A program made the position numbers and the translations under genes. A model generated the notes under the pieces. It saw only the letters and a program-made list of their open reading frames with translations, searched no databases and was not told where the DNA came from. A stretch of 64,000 bases of DNA from Eudorina sp. 2006-703-Eu-15 (lineage: Eukaryota; Chlorophyta; Chlorophyceae; Chlamydomonadales; Volvocaceae), in assembly GCA_003117195.1 (NCBI GenBank), contig BDSI01000031.1, forward strand, positions 843,501-907,500, given 5' to 3'. Each line of letters starts with the position of its first letter. Position 1 is the stretch's first letter. Positions 49,901 to 63,200 of this stretch are shown here, in pieces.

Positions 49901-51196
49901 GGCAAAGTAGTAGGGCAAGGCGTGGCACTGGGAAACAAGGCCGACTCCTGTCGATCCGCAGCCGTCAAAGCCGAAAGGCACTACCAGTAATGGGCCTTGC
50001 ACGCTTCCACCAAATTTCGAGCCCGACTGACCGACCATCGTCCCTGTCGGCCAGCCCAGCTGCCGGCACACAATCGAGGCTACCTTGTTGCTGTAATCAT
50101 CAGGCCGATAACCCACGTAGTAGGAGGGGTCATAATCCACAAGGTTGGCCCAGATGCCTGCCGGGCAGATCTGCAGTATGCCCGCCCTCACAGCCGATCC
50201 ATTCGCCGCCACCACGGGTGCTCCTCCGGATGAGCTGCCGTTGACCAGGCGGAGCTCGCCGGCAGAGCACTCCAGTGCTGTTTGTCAGGGAGGTTACCGT
50301 GCAGCGAGGATGAAAAACAAGTTTCCTACAAACAAAGTTTGCTTGTAGAATTTATGGACGAGGTAGGTTATTGGTTGGGTGCGTGGTGGCCGAACGCGCA
50401 ATCGCATAATCGGCTCTGCCGAACATACGCCTACTTTTCCATTTTATTTATCCGTCGGGCTTTTGTTCTTGCTTCTATCGGTTGCTGGTATCGCCCTACC
50501 CATCAGGTGTTAGGCTAGCAACATCCTTAATAATAATAGCAGCAGTCCGCAGCCATCCAAGCACAAACCTCGGCAATTAGCTTTATTTGTATCGTCGCCG
50601 TGGTGGAATTCACATGCATCGCCGTCCCCGCCGTGCATCGTCGGGCGGGCAAGTAGCGCCGCGCGCAAAGATACACACATGCATTATTAGCGTCGTCCCG
50701 CGCTGCTGCCTTGCTTGCTCACCGCTGCGGCATTCAGTTCCCGGGATGTAATCGGTTGCCAGCCCGCCATGGTCCGGGGCGTAGTCAGTTCCAAAGCTAA
50801 CGACGTAGCCGTTATTGGCGGCTGATATACCAGTGCATTCGGCCCGCAGGCGTGCTTCCGTGCCGTTGCAGGCAAAGCCCAGATGGACAACGGGCCCGTA
50901 TACGGCAGTCGTTTGGCGCACCCCGATATTAGTCATGAAGCCGGTCGCCCAGCCGAGCTGTCGGCATGCCACCTTGGCAGGCTGCCAGTCGCCCATAAGC
51001 GTGAAACTGTCGCGTGATAGGTCAGCCGGTATCACCCAGTAGCCGGAATAAAACATCTGCAGGATACCAAACGTAGAGCCGGGTAAGCCGGAGCCGCCTG
51101 GCTCGGGGATCAGGCGTACTTGACCCTCCACGCCAGCCGATTCTACATATGTACGTTCAGACAGAAGCGAATCGACAAGTCGGCACATACAGAGGT

Positions 51197-51227
<31 letters not shown>

Positions 51228-51252
51228 ACCAGGCCCCCCCGGTATATATATA

Positions 51253-51283
<31 letters not shown>

Positions 51284-54200
51284 ATATATATATCGATCGC
51301 AACGTTGCAAGGAAATTAGTCAAATGTTGGTTCCTCGCCAGGAAAAATGATAATTTCTATTTATTCCTTTGGTAGTTCAATGTAGAGGTGTATAAGAGAA
51401 ACAATGTGCACAGTACGTCGGTGAGAAGCAATATAATAACATTAGAGAAAATAATCACAACAATTACATAACAATAAGATCGATCATAGTTGTAATTAAT
51501 TACACACGGTGATGATGCGGACGTAAGTGCAGGTACTTACGTTACACATACATCATTAAGGCTACCAGCACCTACCGCAGTAAACGCCAGTGGTGTCGTT
51601 GCGTCCGATGCTATCTACCGTTGTGAAACTTGAGGTGTAGTAGCTCAAGTCTACAATCGTACAATCCGCCAGGCGCGCCTCCAATCCGGTGCAGACGGCG
51701 TAACCCACCACCATGTTCAGAAGCCCAGCAGATGCCGTCACCCCGCCGCCAAACGCGTATCCAGCAGGGTCGTTGACTATGGTGCCGGTGCCCCAACCCA
51801 GTTGTCGACACACAACCCTTGCGAATTTCAAGGGCTGGCTGTCGTTGAGGGCACCTAATGGCAAGTTATTCTGCTGGAACACATTCCACTGGCCAGCCTT
51901 ACAGAAGAGGACCACTCCTCCCTCCGCAGCGCCGTCAGCAGGGGCAGCAGTGATGGTGATGCTGCCGCCATCGCGCACCAGCCGTACCTCACCATCTGTA
52001 CATATTGGCACGGCTGCACGCACACATACATATCGCAGCCAGAACGGGGCAAAAACGTCTATTATTTGGAAAGTTGTGCCTCAAGCATCTCAAGCAAATG
52101 GCCCTATACACATAAGCATGGATGTACGCTGAATGCCCATTTTGGTGCAACTGAATCGGACACGCTAGCTAAGTAAGTGAGCCTCTGCATGCATGAATGT
52201 TCTGCAAATGACTGATGAAGGCGTGGCCTCCTGACCACGTATGAATGAATGAATGAACGTTACAGCGGACCCCAAAGGGATCACCGGTGTATACCAGGGC
52301 AAGCCCCACGTATGTCACTAGGCGACATCGATCATCGATGGGACTATTTTATTATTATGTCTTGCTTCCTATATATTTAGTTTACAGGTTTACCGAGTCA
52401 CAGCAGGCGTATATCTAAGATATATACAGATGATCGTTGCTCGCTCAATAGGCCACTGGATGGGCGAGGAACGGACTACTTACCGCCGCCAGAGTTGTTG
52501 CAGTAAACGCCAACGGTGTCATTGCGGCCAGTGCCGTTCATCGAGATGCCGGGGTAGAAGTCCATGACAGCGCAGTCGCTAACACGCGCCTCGGATCCGG
52601 TGCAGATGACACTGGCGTACAGCATGTCGACAGGAGTAGCCAGGCCGCCGCCAAACTCCACACCGGCCACGTTGAGGACTGCAATCCCACTACTCCACCC
52701 CATCTGACGACAAGCCACAAGAGCTGCTTTGGGATCAAAGTAAGGTGCGTAGTTGTTGGGACCAAAGAAAGGTGCGTAGAGCACGTTCCATCGGCCGTAA
52801 TTGCAGAGGAGCAATATCCCACCCGCCGGGGCGCCGTCCGCGGGTGCGGCCGTGAGGGTGACGCTGCCGCCGTTGCGAATCAGGCGTACATCACCATCCG
52901 CGCACTGCGCAACTGCGCGGCAACGAAACGGGTTTTGTTCAACATATACATGCTGCACGCAGGGCCGCTGCCAAGACAGCGTTGGGGCGTGAATGCGTGA
53001 ATGCGGCAATAACGGAAATTCGGTGAACAAGTTGCATGCATGAGTACAACATATGGGCACAAAACAAGTAATTAAGTACCGCTCGTTGGAAGCAAGCGAA
53101 CGCATGCAAAATAATGATCACACGCGCACACATCAGGTACGTATAGTTGGAAGGCAAACCGTCGCGCCTTGCTGGGACAAACAACTGGGGTTATATGCCT
53201 TGATGGTTGCACGCACGCAACCGCGCTATACGCACGCACGCATGTGGCCCTATGTAACGTATCTATTTATTCTCACAACGCATTTTAACTATCCTCACCA
53301 TCGCAGGACAGGCCGAGCGTGGAGTTGGTACTGCTGCCATCAATCTGCTCGACACTGACGTATTGGTATGGTACGGAACACTGGGACAGCAACCTTGTCT
53401 TGTTACTTCCACCGCATTGGAATTGCGCAACACCCAGAACGGGACCCTTAACGCCTCCGCCGAAGACCGCACCCGATTCATTCACCCGCGACCCGGTAGG
53501 CCAACCCAGCTGCTGACATGCAGCCCATGCTTCCAGGCTGCCGAAATTGTTATAAAACATCGCAGCACTGGACAGGCTGGCCCATATCCCTGCCGGACAG
53601 ATCTGCAGTATGCCCGCCCTCACAGCGGATCCATTCGCCGCCAACACGGGGCCTCCTCCGGATGAGCTACCGTTGACCAGGCGGAGGTCGCCGACCGTGC
53701 ACTCGGTTGCTGCGTGATTTGAAGACAACAGATAGATACTAATCACATCACGTGCGGATACACGCCAAGGTTACGCCCGGCGTAATATTATCATATTTAT
53801 TATTACTATTATCATTTTTAGTATCATCACGCACGGGTTGATGCAAGCTAAGAGCATAAGGAAAGGGGGTTGCTTCCAAGTAATCCATGGGAACAAATAT
53901 TACCGACCACTACGTAGATACGCAGACCAGATGTTAACAATCGGTTTGCGCGAATGCGGACACTCGCATGCATGGCAGTGGGTACGTGCGTACGTGAAAC
54001 GAACAGACCCGCCGACTCCGCAGCGAACCACATGCCATACATGCCACACACGTACGTACAGCAACGACGGACCGCACTTCTGGCAACACGCATTTACACA
54101 TGCATGTTGCCAGAAGTGCGGTCCGTCGTGAAACCACGCACAGTTGCGTGACTGCATCTATCTTTCTACCCACCACCCGCGCGCTCGCACTCGCAAGTCG

Positions 54201-57200
54201 AGATGAAGGCGGCTCACCGTCGCGGCATTCCAGTGCTGCGGCAAGGTGCGAGTAGTATGACGTGAATGTGACGTCCAGCGTACGCATATTAATTTGAGGG
54301 CCAAACGAGCATTCACCCAGCAGGTTTGACTCGGTACCATTGCATGTGAGGTTCAGTTGGGCAAGCGGTCCAAAAAGTGGGGTAGCAAGCCCAGCAGGTT
54401 CCACGCGGACGAAGGTCATGAAGCCGGTGGCCCAACCCAGTTGTCGACAAGCCACCCTTGCCGTCTGAGATTTCTGGACAAGGCTTGCACCGCCGTCGTA
54501 GGGGCCAAAGTAGTCCATCGACAACCAATATCCCGAATGGAAAATCTGAAGGATGCCGAATGCAGAACCGGGTAAGCCGGAGCCGCCTGCCTCGGGGATC
54601 AGCCGCAACTGGCCCTCCACGCCAGCAGGTTCTGCACCATTGCAAACGCGGTGCATGTGGGGCTCGGATAACTGTATCCTGTATATATCAGGTATCTAAT
54701 AGTAGGAGGGCGAGGAGAGCGAGGATGGGAGCTAACGAGCACTAAGCAACTGATACCGAAAATTAGCACGGGCTGATGTTATTCGTACTTAGGGCCGGAC
54801 AAAGGATAGGTCGAACTAGCATGTAGCACATGTACGGAGCGATATTGGTGAACCTGTACGGTTAAAAATCGAATTGTGCGTGCGTGGGGCGGATCTGCCA
54901 AGCAACACGCACAGACTGTTCAAACAACAACCGAAAACAGACGCGCACTGAACGCATGAGGGCCATGCCGATGCGGCGTCGATGTACGACTTTTCATCGC
55001 CTATTTCATAGCGTTTCATAGGCGTACGTTCATGCAGCAGGTGTTATCGCACGCACGCCGCCACGCACGCACGCACACGCAATTACATACACATACATGC
55101 AGAAACAGACACACGAAACAAAGAGGTATTCATAATTGCGCTTTGTTTTATTAAATAATAAAAATCCAGCGCGCGAGCACACGTCGCGCAGGGCCCAGCA
55201 GCCAGCCACGTACCGCAGTAGGCTCCAACTGTGTGGTTGATGATCGCCATACCCATCATCGCCATGTCGCGCTTATAGAGGGAACTGTAATCGGTCATGT
55301 TGCAATCCACCAGGCGCGCTTCCGTCCCCGTGCAGGTCACCTTTACCGCAGAGAGTGCCACAGGCGCTGTCGGTCCACTTCCGAACTTGAAACCAGCATC
55401 ATGAACTGCAACGCCAGCGCTCCATCCCAACTGCTTGCACGCCACCTTCGCCGCCTCCGTGTACATGATCTTTTCATAGCTCGCATTGACGATGACGTTT
55501 ACAATGGCGTTCCACCGTCCGTGCTTGCAGAACTGGATAACCCCGCTCCCAGGAGCACCGTCAGCGGGCGCGGCTGTGGTGACGGTGCTGCCGCCATCAC
55601 TCACCAGACGTACGTCACCATCCGTACATTGAGCAGCTGCGCGCCGTTCGTACATTATGGCGTGTGTGCATGGATGGACGAGGGCATGGCGCAAACGCGG
55701 CAGGCGATTGTAGCGGTTAATAGATCATCGAAGAGGGCATAACAGCCACGGAATTTCCCAACGAATCCTATGCCCCGGGCGAGCGTCGATGCTCACCCGC
55801 ACGGAGCTGCCTCGCGGGTGTCCGATGGTATGCCTGGTGGTGGTGCAGTGGTGCAGCCTCGGCAATATTCTGAGGGTGCGTGACACCCTTGCAATCAAGC
55901 TAGCACGCAGCAGTCCGGCGAGCGCTGGAGGGGCGCACAGTTGAATCAGGTGCATGTGTCAGCAGCCACTACAGCCGTGGGATCTGTGTGTAGCAGGCAT
56001 CTGCAAGGCACAGCTCGGCATATGGTATCCCCAGTACGCCCACGCACGGTCTGTCTATCTGTCTTCCAATCTATCTATCCACGTATCTGCCCCTGCCTGC
56101 CATTACTGCTGCCGGCCCGGATTGTTGCTCTATCTTCGTCGACCGCGGGTGTTGGTTAATGCTTACCGCCGCAAGCGACCCCAATGGTGGCGTTGGTGCC
56201 GTTGCCGTTGACGAGAACCGCCGGGCCGGAACTCGCTGTGCAGTCTGGCAGCAACTTGGTCTCGCTCCCGACACAATTAAAATCCAAGTACAGAACGGGG
56301 CCCAGAACGGCACCACCGAAGACTTCACCGGCTCTCCTGACCATCGCCCCCGTTGGCCAGCCCAGCTGCGAGCATGCTACCAAAGCCTCTTGATTGCCGT
56401 AGAAGGTGTTATCGACGTCATCACGGTTCAAAAGAGTGGCCCACAATCCTGCCGGACAGATCTGCAGTATTCCAGCACTGGGGTTGGTGGTCACCACTGG
56501 GGATGCATCCGCGCTCCCGTTGACGAGGCGAACATCGCCATCAGTACATTGTGTCTCTGATTTCCAGGTAACATATTAAGCCCCAGGCATTTTTTGCCAG
56601 TGCGCCACGATAAGTAGAGGAGAGCGGGTGCGACCGAGACAGCAAGGTCCAAAAGCAACAAGGAATCATTAGACGAAGCAGGCACGATGTATGCATGCAA
56701 GACATTGGCCGGTAGGCGTTCGCTAACAAGGGTTGGTTTATGGAACTGCGAGCCGCAACAATTCAAATTTCGGTGGTGAAACCCATGTACACATAAAAGT
56801 AACACCGTAACATTTTTCAATTCTGTAACTTCAGATTGCATGGGGACGCGAGTAAGTTTCGGTGTTCTTGTGGCAGTTACGAAAGCTTGTACGGTCTAAA
56901 CGAGCCAAGAGACTCATGAACCGCCGGACCAAAATAAAGAACTGGAAATATAAGTTGAGCAGGAAGTTTTTGTGACAGTCGGTAGAATGAAGAATGGTTG
57001 TAATAACTATGAACCATTTACTTCGGGTTACCGCTGTGGCTGGCTTGTTTGGGATGCCGTAAAATGCGGGCATTTGTTTTCATCTTGCGTACAATCTCCT
57101 ACGAACTCCACAATAATAAGAAACTGTACAGCCTTATCGAGGTGGTGCGCTGTAGCACAGACGTGCGTTGTACTAGCATTTAGAATGTGCAGCCAAGCGC

Positions 57201-60200
57201 AGGTACACATATGTATACGGCAGAAGATGAAGATGGCTCACTTGCTTATTAGTCCCGCTCGGCTCTGCCTCAACCCCGCATACTCGTATCGTAGCAGGTA
57301 GCTAGCTCCTACAGGCGGCGGCTCCGGAACGCTGTCCCGAACCCCGGGCCTCCCCGGGACATCATCACTTGTAACCGAATATAAGTTCGTTTGACCTAAG
57401 CCATCCGTCCACACACCTACGTACGCATATAAACCGCCGTACTACAGCGTCCCCGCCAGATAGACGTACCCCGCACATGGTTTACACGGGACCAATCGAC
57501 ATCTTACTTGACAGGCTGCTGCTAAAAACGAATAACGTAATGTTTTATTTATTGCACCCTGTCTTTTGGTTATCACCCTCGTGCGTCCCAAACCGAACCG
57601 CCGACTGCTGTGCATGGTCAGTTGATCACGCACCGTTGTGGCACTCGACGGTGAAGAAGTACCCGGTGTAGCCGGCGCTGCTGTCGAGCATGGAGGTGGG
57701 GCCGCTGGTCACAAGCGGGCACTCGTGGATCAGGTGCGCCTCAGAGCCATTGCAGGCGAGCTCCAGGTGGATCATGGGTCCATACACGGGACCGGTCAGC
57801 CCTGAAGGTGGGAGCGAGGCCTTGAAACCGGTCGCCCAGCCGAGCTGCCGACACGCCACTTTCGCCATCTGCCAGCTGCCCACGAGGCTTGAGGTATTTT
57901 CGGTCAGGAAGAGTGTCGACCAAAAGCCGGAGTAGAACATCTCGACGACGCCGAAGTGGGAGCCGGCTAAGCCGGAGCCGCCCTCTTCGGGAATCAGTCG
58001 GAGCTGGCCCTCGACGCCAGCCGTTTCTGCAAGATCATGCAAGAGGATGGATTGATGAACGGAGTGCTTGGATCATGAAGGTCTTAGCCGCATGTCGCCT
58101 GGTTCATCAACGCATCTATCTGGCGAGGCGACACATTGGTGTGCGAGGCCCAACTGAGCATCCCGGGTTACGCCTTTGCAACAGTACGACAGGGACCCTA
58201 TAGGGCCCTGGCTTTGTTACAATGTGCAGCCCTATGTAAGAAGCCAAGCTCGCCACATCCATCAAGTCAAGTCAGTTGATTACTGTAGCTACATATGGTC
58301 CATGCGCTCAAACCTTGGGGGATACCACCCGGTCACCGAGCGGCAGGTGACGGACGCAGCATACAGCGGCCCCAAGGATGGCAAGAAGTTCTGCACCAGC
58401 TACGCTTGGAAGGGCGAGCGCTCTAAAACACCGCTGGGCCTCGGGGACCGGCGGGTCAGCCCGGTGACGGCAATGCATACTTAGCACGCGCAATAATCGA
58501 CAGAGACCTACCGCAGTAAGCGCCGAGGGCATCGCTGCGCCCCGTCCCGTCTACCGTAACGCGCGGGTTGGAGTCCGTCATCGTACAGTCTGCCAGGCGC
58601 GTTTCGGACCCGTTACAGTTCACGCTGACCGAAAGCAAGACCACCGGCGGTAAGAACACGCCGCCACCGAACTTCCAGCCGGAATCGGCGACTGCGACAC
58701 CTGCGCTCCATCCCAGCTGGCGACAAACCACCAAAGCGGCTTTGGCGTTGACGGGGTTTGTTGGATCTTGCAGCACAGCCCATTTCCCCGACCGGCAGAA
58801 GAGGATGACTCCACCTGCTGGAGAGCCGTCAGCCAGGGCGGCTGTGATTGCCACGTGGCCGTCGTACACCAGGCGCACGTCGCCGTCCGTACACGTTGCC
58901 GGTGCTGTACATGTGCGATGGTACGTCGGACGTACGGACGAGGCGGGGGCAAGGTGTTAGCAGGCGCATGCACAATGCGTGCATCAAGGCGTTGCACTCG
59001 GGGCAGCGGTAGGCGAAAATATTTTTTCGGAGCACGGATAGCCTTTCTAGGGAGCAGATGAGGCACGATGAGTGCAGCCAGTCGTACGGCTATCCATCCA
59101 CGAATTCATTTATGCAGGTATTGTATTTCTTTGCTTATGTATTCACAGTACATGAAGCAGGGTTGAAGCCTACCGCAGTAAGCACCAATCGTGTCGTTGT
59201 GGCCGGTGCCGTCCGCGCCACCGCCTGGGGTCAGGTCTGTGATCGCGCAGTCGGCCAGCCGCAACTCCGCGCCCGAGCAGTTCACGCTTGCGTTGAGCAT
59301 GGTCACTGGCGGCGCAGTCACGCCACCACCCAACTTGGCCCCGGCGTCGTACACTGCAACGCCCGTACTCCAGCCCAGCTGGCGGCAGATCACGGACGCC
59401 TCTTCGCTGCCAAAATAGCTGGCAGCGTCGGAGTGAAAGACGTTCCACCTGCCGTTCTTACAAAACACCACCACTCCGCTGCCAGGAGAGCTGTCAGCGG
59501 GCGCGACCGTGATGGTAACGTTGCCGCCGTTGCTCACCAGCTGCAGATCGCCATCCGCACACTGCGGTACTGCACGTACCAAGGGGCCAGAGTGGGCAGT
59601 GGTTGGTGTGGCGGTACAGGCTTCCCAAGCAAGGTAGACGTACTTTGCACGCGGGTACTGTCTGCTTGATTAAGGACGAGCGAATGAAGGATGATGCAAG
59701 GGCAGCGCCGTTTTCGGCTGCAGGGTGTACACGTATATTAATGTGACGGGGGGTCGTCTAATGGCACTGGCCTCCCATCCAGAGATCCGATGTTCAAATC
59801 CCGGCTCCCTCCCCGCCACGTGATTCGGCGAGTCTGGCGCGGTTTCCAGAGGAGGCAATCCTGGCACGCTGGTGACCTGGTGTGATGGCTGGTATGGCTG
59901 GTATGGCTGCATGAACCCCTCGCGGGTGGTGGAGGATGGGTGTGCAGTCCTTGGTAGGGGTTAAAAAGGGGGTTGATGAGATGAGGTGCCTGCGAGCTAT
60001 CTGGGCCCGTTGGAACACCCGGTCGGAACCTTGTAACGGACACTACTAGAATGTGATAACTCTGGGAGCTCAGCCTTTGATAGTAACGGTTTGTTGGACG
60101 GAAGGCACCAGGCGCAGACCTCCGGCTGCTTACACCGATACCACCGATACCCCTGTCCCTCTCCATAAACCATGGTCGCCGTTTCTTAGGACGACCATGC

Positions 60201-63200
60201 ACGTTTGTCCATGCCCTGCACATGTATACTATGCATACATGCAGCGAGACTCCCGTGTAACGTCCGGGGTCAGTACTGGCAGCAATTGAGCCGCATCACA
60301 CGCCCCCGCCTGCTGTTCCCATCATCCCATGCCTCGGTAAGCCGTGGGCGGCCCCGTCAACCGTCACCCTACCCGCCACACCAGGGACGTGTTATGACTT
60401 CACTGACCTCTGGTATTTTCGGAATGGCAATCTGATCATGTGCGGCGAGAGGACAAGTCTCAAGCCACCTTACCCACCCCGTGTAACTGTAGACGAGCGA
60501 GGCTGGCCCTTTCCTGGCTGGGCCCGTGCTAAGCTGCGGAATGTCTGACTGAAACGCTATTTGAACCGTTTCAAGGTGGATCCTTATTCCCGACGTCTGA
60601 TGGTGTTTGCCAATAGTGCAATGGCCCAGTGGTGAGGCTTGGGGGCGCCCGATTTTTGACTGTACGGCAAGTGTACGATGACCTCTTACGTTTTGCTTCT
60701 ATTCTCGCATATCACATTGTTGATACAGCAGCGCAGCACTCTCCGGCCACATCTTATGAACAAGCAAGGTGTACCACGACCGCCGGCAGGCCGCATTGGC
60801 CCTCAGGGCGATAGCGGAACAAGGAGCAATTTCTCAAACATCAACAAATTCGGCTTGTTAATTACCAAAAGTATGATTTTGTTGATTGTGCACAGTAACT
60901 GTTGGCGGCAGAAAGCCCGCTTTCTAGCATTCAGCAAGGACAAACGATGTAACGATCATTTGTCGAGTGACCAGCGAAAGAGAATACGCAATCGGTGAAC
61001 TTCAACAACTTTTTATATCGAAATGCAAAATAAAAAGCAAAATAGCTAACTGCACCTGTAATTATAAAGGGAGCTGTACGGTTATGGCGTAGGTTTACAA
61101 ACAGTAATCCATGGCAGCGAGCTTTTATAATTTCATAGACACATGTAAATGCTCAAAGACGTACTCCTGCAAATTTTCTTTCAACAAACATTCGCCAAGG
61201 TTGACCAGAGTCAACGACGGAATAACACCCACATCTTCGCCTACTGAGCGCTTCGCCGAGCATCTGCAATCAAAATTTGGGAATTGTTGTGAGTTTAACT
61301 CAACTTTGTGTAAGTTGGTGCATTTGGACGTCCTCCATCCACTTTTCCGCATCGCGCGCCCACACAAGCAATCTGTGTTTAAAAATGAAACCATCCGTGT
61401 GAGAGCAGAAATTTCGCATTACATTTGTGTATCACTGCAACTCGATTGCTTGTTTACTTCCGCAAGTGGTTTGATTGTCCATCGATCGACATGACCTTCA
61501 CTGTTCCTTCCCCATATGCAGGTAAACCTGGTTATCGTGTCGGAATTTTAAACTATAGCTGAGGAAGCATTATTGGACTTCCTAAAGCTAGCAGCCGGTA
61601 GTGGTGCGGAGCGAGCGAGGCTCCGTTAGAAGAGTTAAGTCTTGGTAGGTGCGTGGGATTAGGGGGCTGGATGTTCGGGTGGGCAGGCAGGTGGCCGGGC
61701 CGGCCGGGCAGGCAGGTGGCCGGGCCGGCCGGGCAGGATGGGCAGGCAGGTGGCCGGGCCGGATCCCGGATGGGCAGGCAGGTGGCCGGGCCGGATGGGC
61801 AGGCAGGTGGCCGGGCCGGCCGGGCAGGCAGGTGGCCGGGCAGGATGGGCAGGCAGGTGGCCGGGCCGGCCGGGCAGGCAGGTGGCCGGGCAGGCAGGCA
61901 GGTGGCCGGGCAGGATGGGCAGGCAGTGGCCGGGCCGGATGGGTAGGCAGGCAGGTGGCCGGGCCGGATGGGCAGGCAGGCAGGTGGCCGGGCCGGATGG
62001 GCAGGCAGGTGGCCGGGCCGGACGGACATGCTTCATCAGAACAACAGGTGCATGAGGGCAGCAGCAGATGGTGAAGGTAGAGGGGACATAGTGACCTGCC
62101 GGATGCAGCAACTGATGAGCGAGGGGAAGGGACATGTGTGATGCTGCTTACAAGTCGGGTGGGAAAGTAGGCAAAGGACCTGCATGTGGCGTGAGCTCAC
62201 CCATCCTCAGATTGCGTCGCTCGGCTGGCTGTGACTGTAAGGCGCAAAGGCTTATCGAATGCGTGCGGCGCACTTTGCTATGTTTTTGTAAGGTGCCATC
62301 CCTGTGCGGATTGCCGTACGGACTTACATACAGTGACGGGACAATAAATGAATGCGCTGCACATCTATGACTTTACCACCTGCCCTCTGCAGGTACCGTA
62401 GACTGTGAATCACTTACCGGGAGCGAGTATGCAGTATCGGCTGTATATATGGACTGTGGCATGCGGCCGGCCATGGGCATGGACTGTGGAGCTAGCGGCC
62501 TTACTCAGGAGAGTAATAAAATGGCAGGTGGGTGGGTTTGCGGGCGGATAGGTTGCCTCTGTGGGATGGCTGGATACGGGTGGGCGGCCAGGCTGCGTAC
62601 GTAGCTATATGCAAGGCAGGCCCATGGGCGGGCAGAGAGGGTGTTAAGGCAGGGTATAGATTGGTATGTGGGCACAGTAGTGAGCAGATAGGCAGCAGAA
62701 ACTGACTCTCAGAGATGGGTGATTGGTGGAATCAGGTTACCGCATACAAGGGCGCGGGCGGCTCAAACTATGGAACGCAGGCAAGTGGCCGGTCCATGCC
62801 GCCAGCGAAAGAAATAACAATGATAATAAAATAATACTAAAATGCCTCGGACTTAAATCGACGTGCGCGGGCGGGGATGAAGAGGTTATGGGTTCCCCCG
62901 ACCTTTGCACCTCCCGCAACCGCTGGGTAGCGAAAGAATACGCGTGAAATCCGGGAGCTGTACAAGACACGGTGGTTTTACTACCTTACTATCAACAAAA
63001 GACGGCCGTCCACGGGCTTTTCCATAAACACAGGTCAGTGTACCCCCGGTGTCTCACGAATCTCTCTCTATATATATGTATATATGTATATGTTTGTGAG
63101 AAGCAAGGGGGTGGTAGACACTGCATCTAGCCACGGGTGGCATTTATTCTCATCGGTATGACTTGCACGTGCAAGTATGTGTCGACACGCACCCCAACTG

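Noticed and set aside
59749..59822. A functional tRNA-Gly (CCC) gene
   Set aside because: The anticodon loop and B box fit, but acceptor, anticodon and T stems have mismatches and the anticodon loop region has an extra base. A SINE head is the better reading.
61111..61494. 127-codon frame in the SRCR intron
   Set aside because: AT-rich, no recognisable domain, opposite strand to the gene. It could be a transposon remnant but nothing shows it.
61649..62135. Four long frames with Gly-Arg-Trp-Pro or Pro-Ala-Cys repeats
   Set aside because: They are products of the minisatellite, open in both strands, inside an intron.
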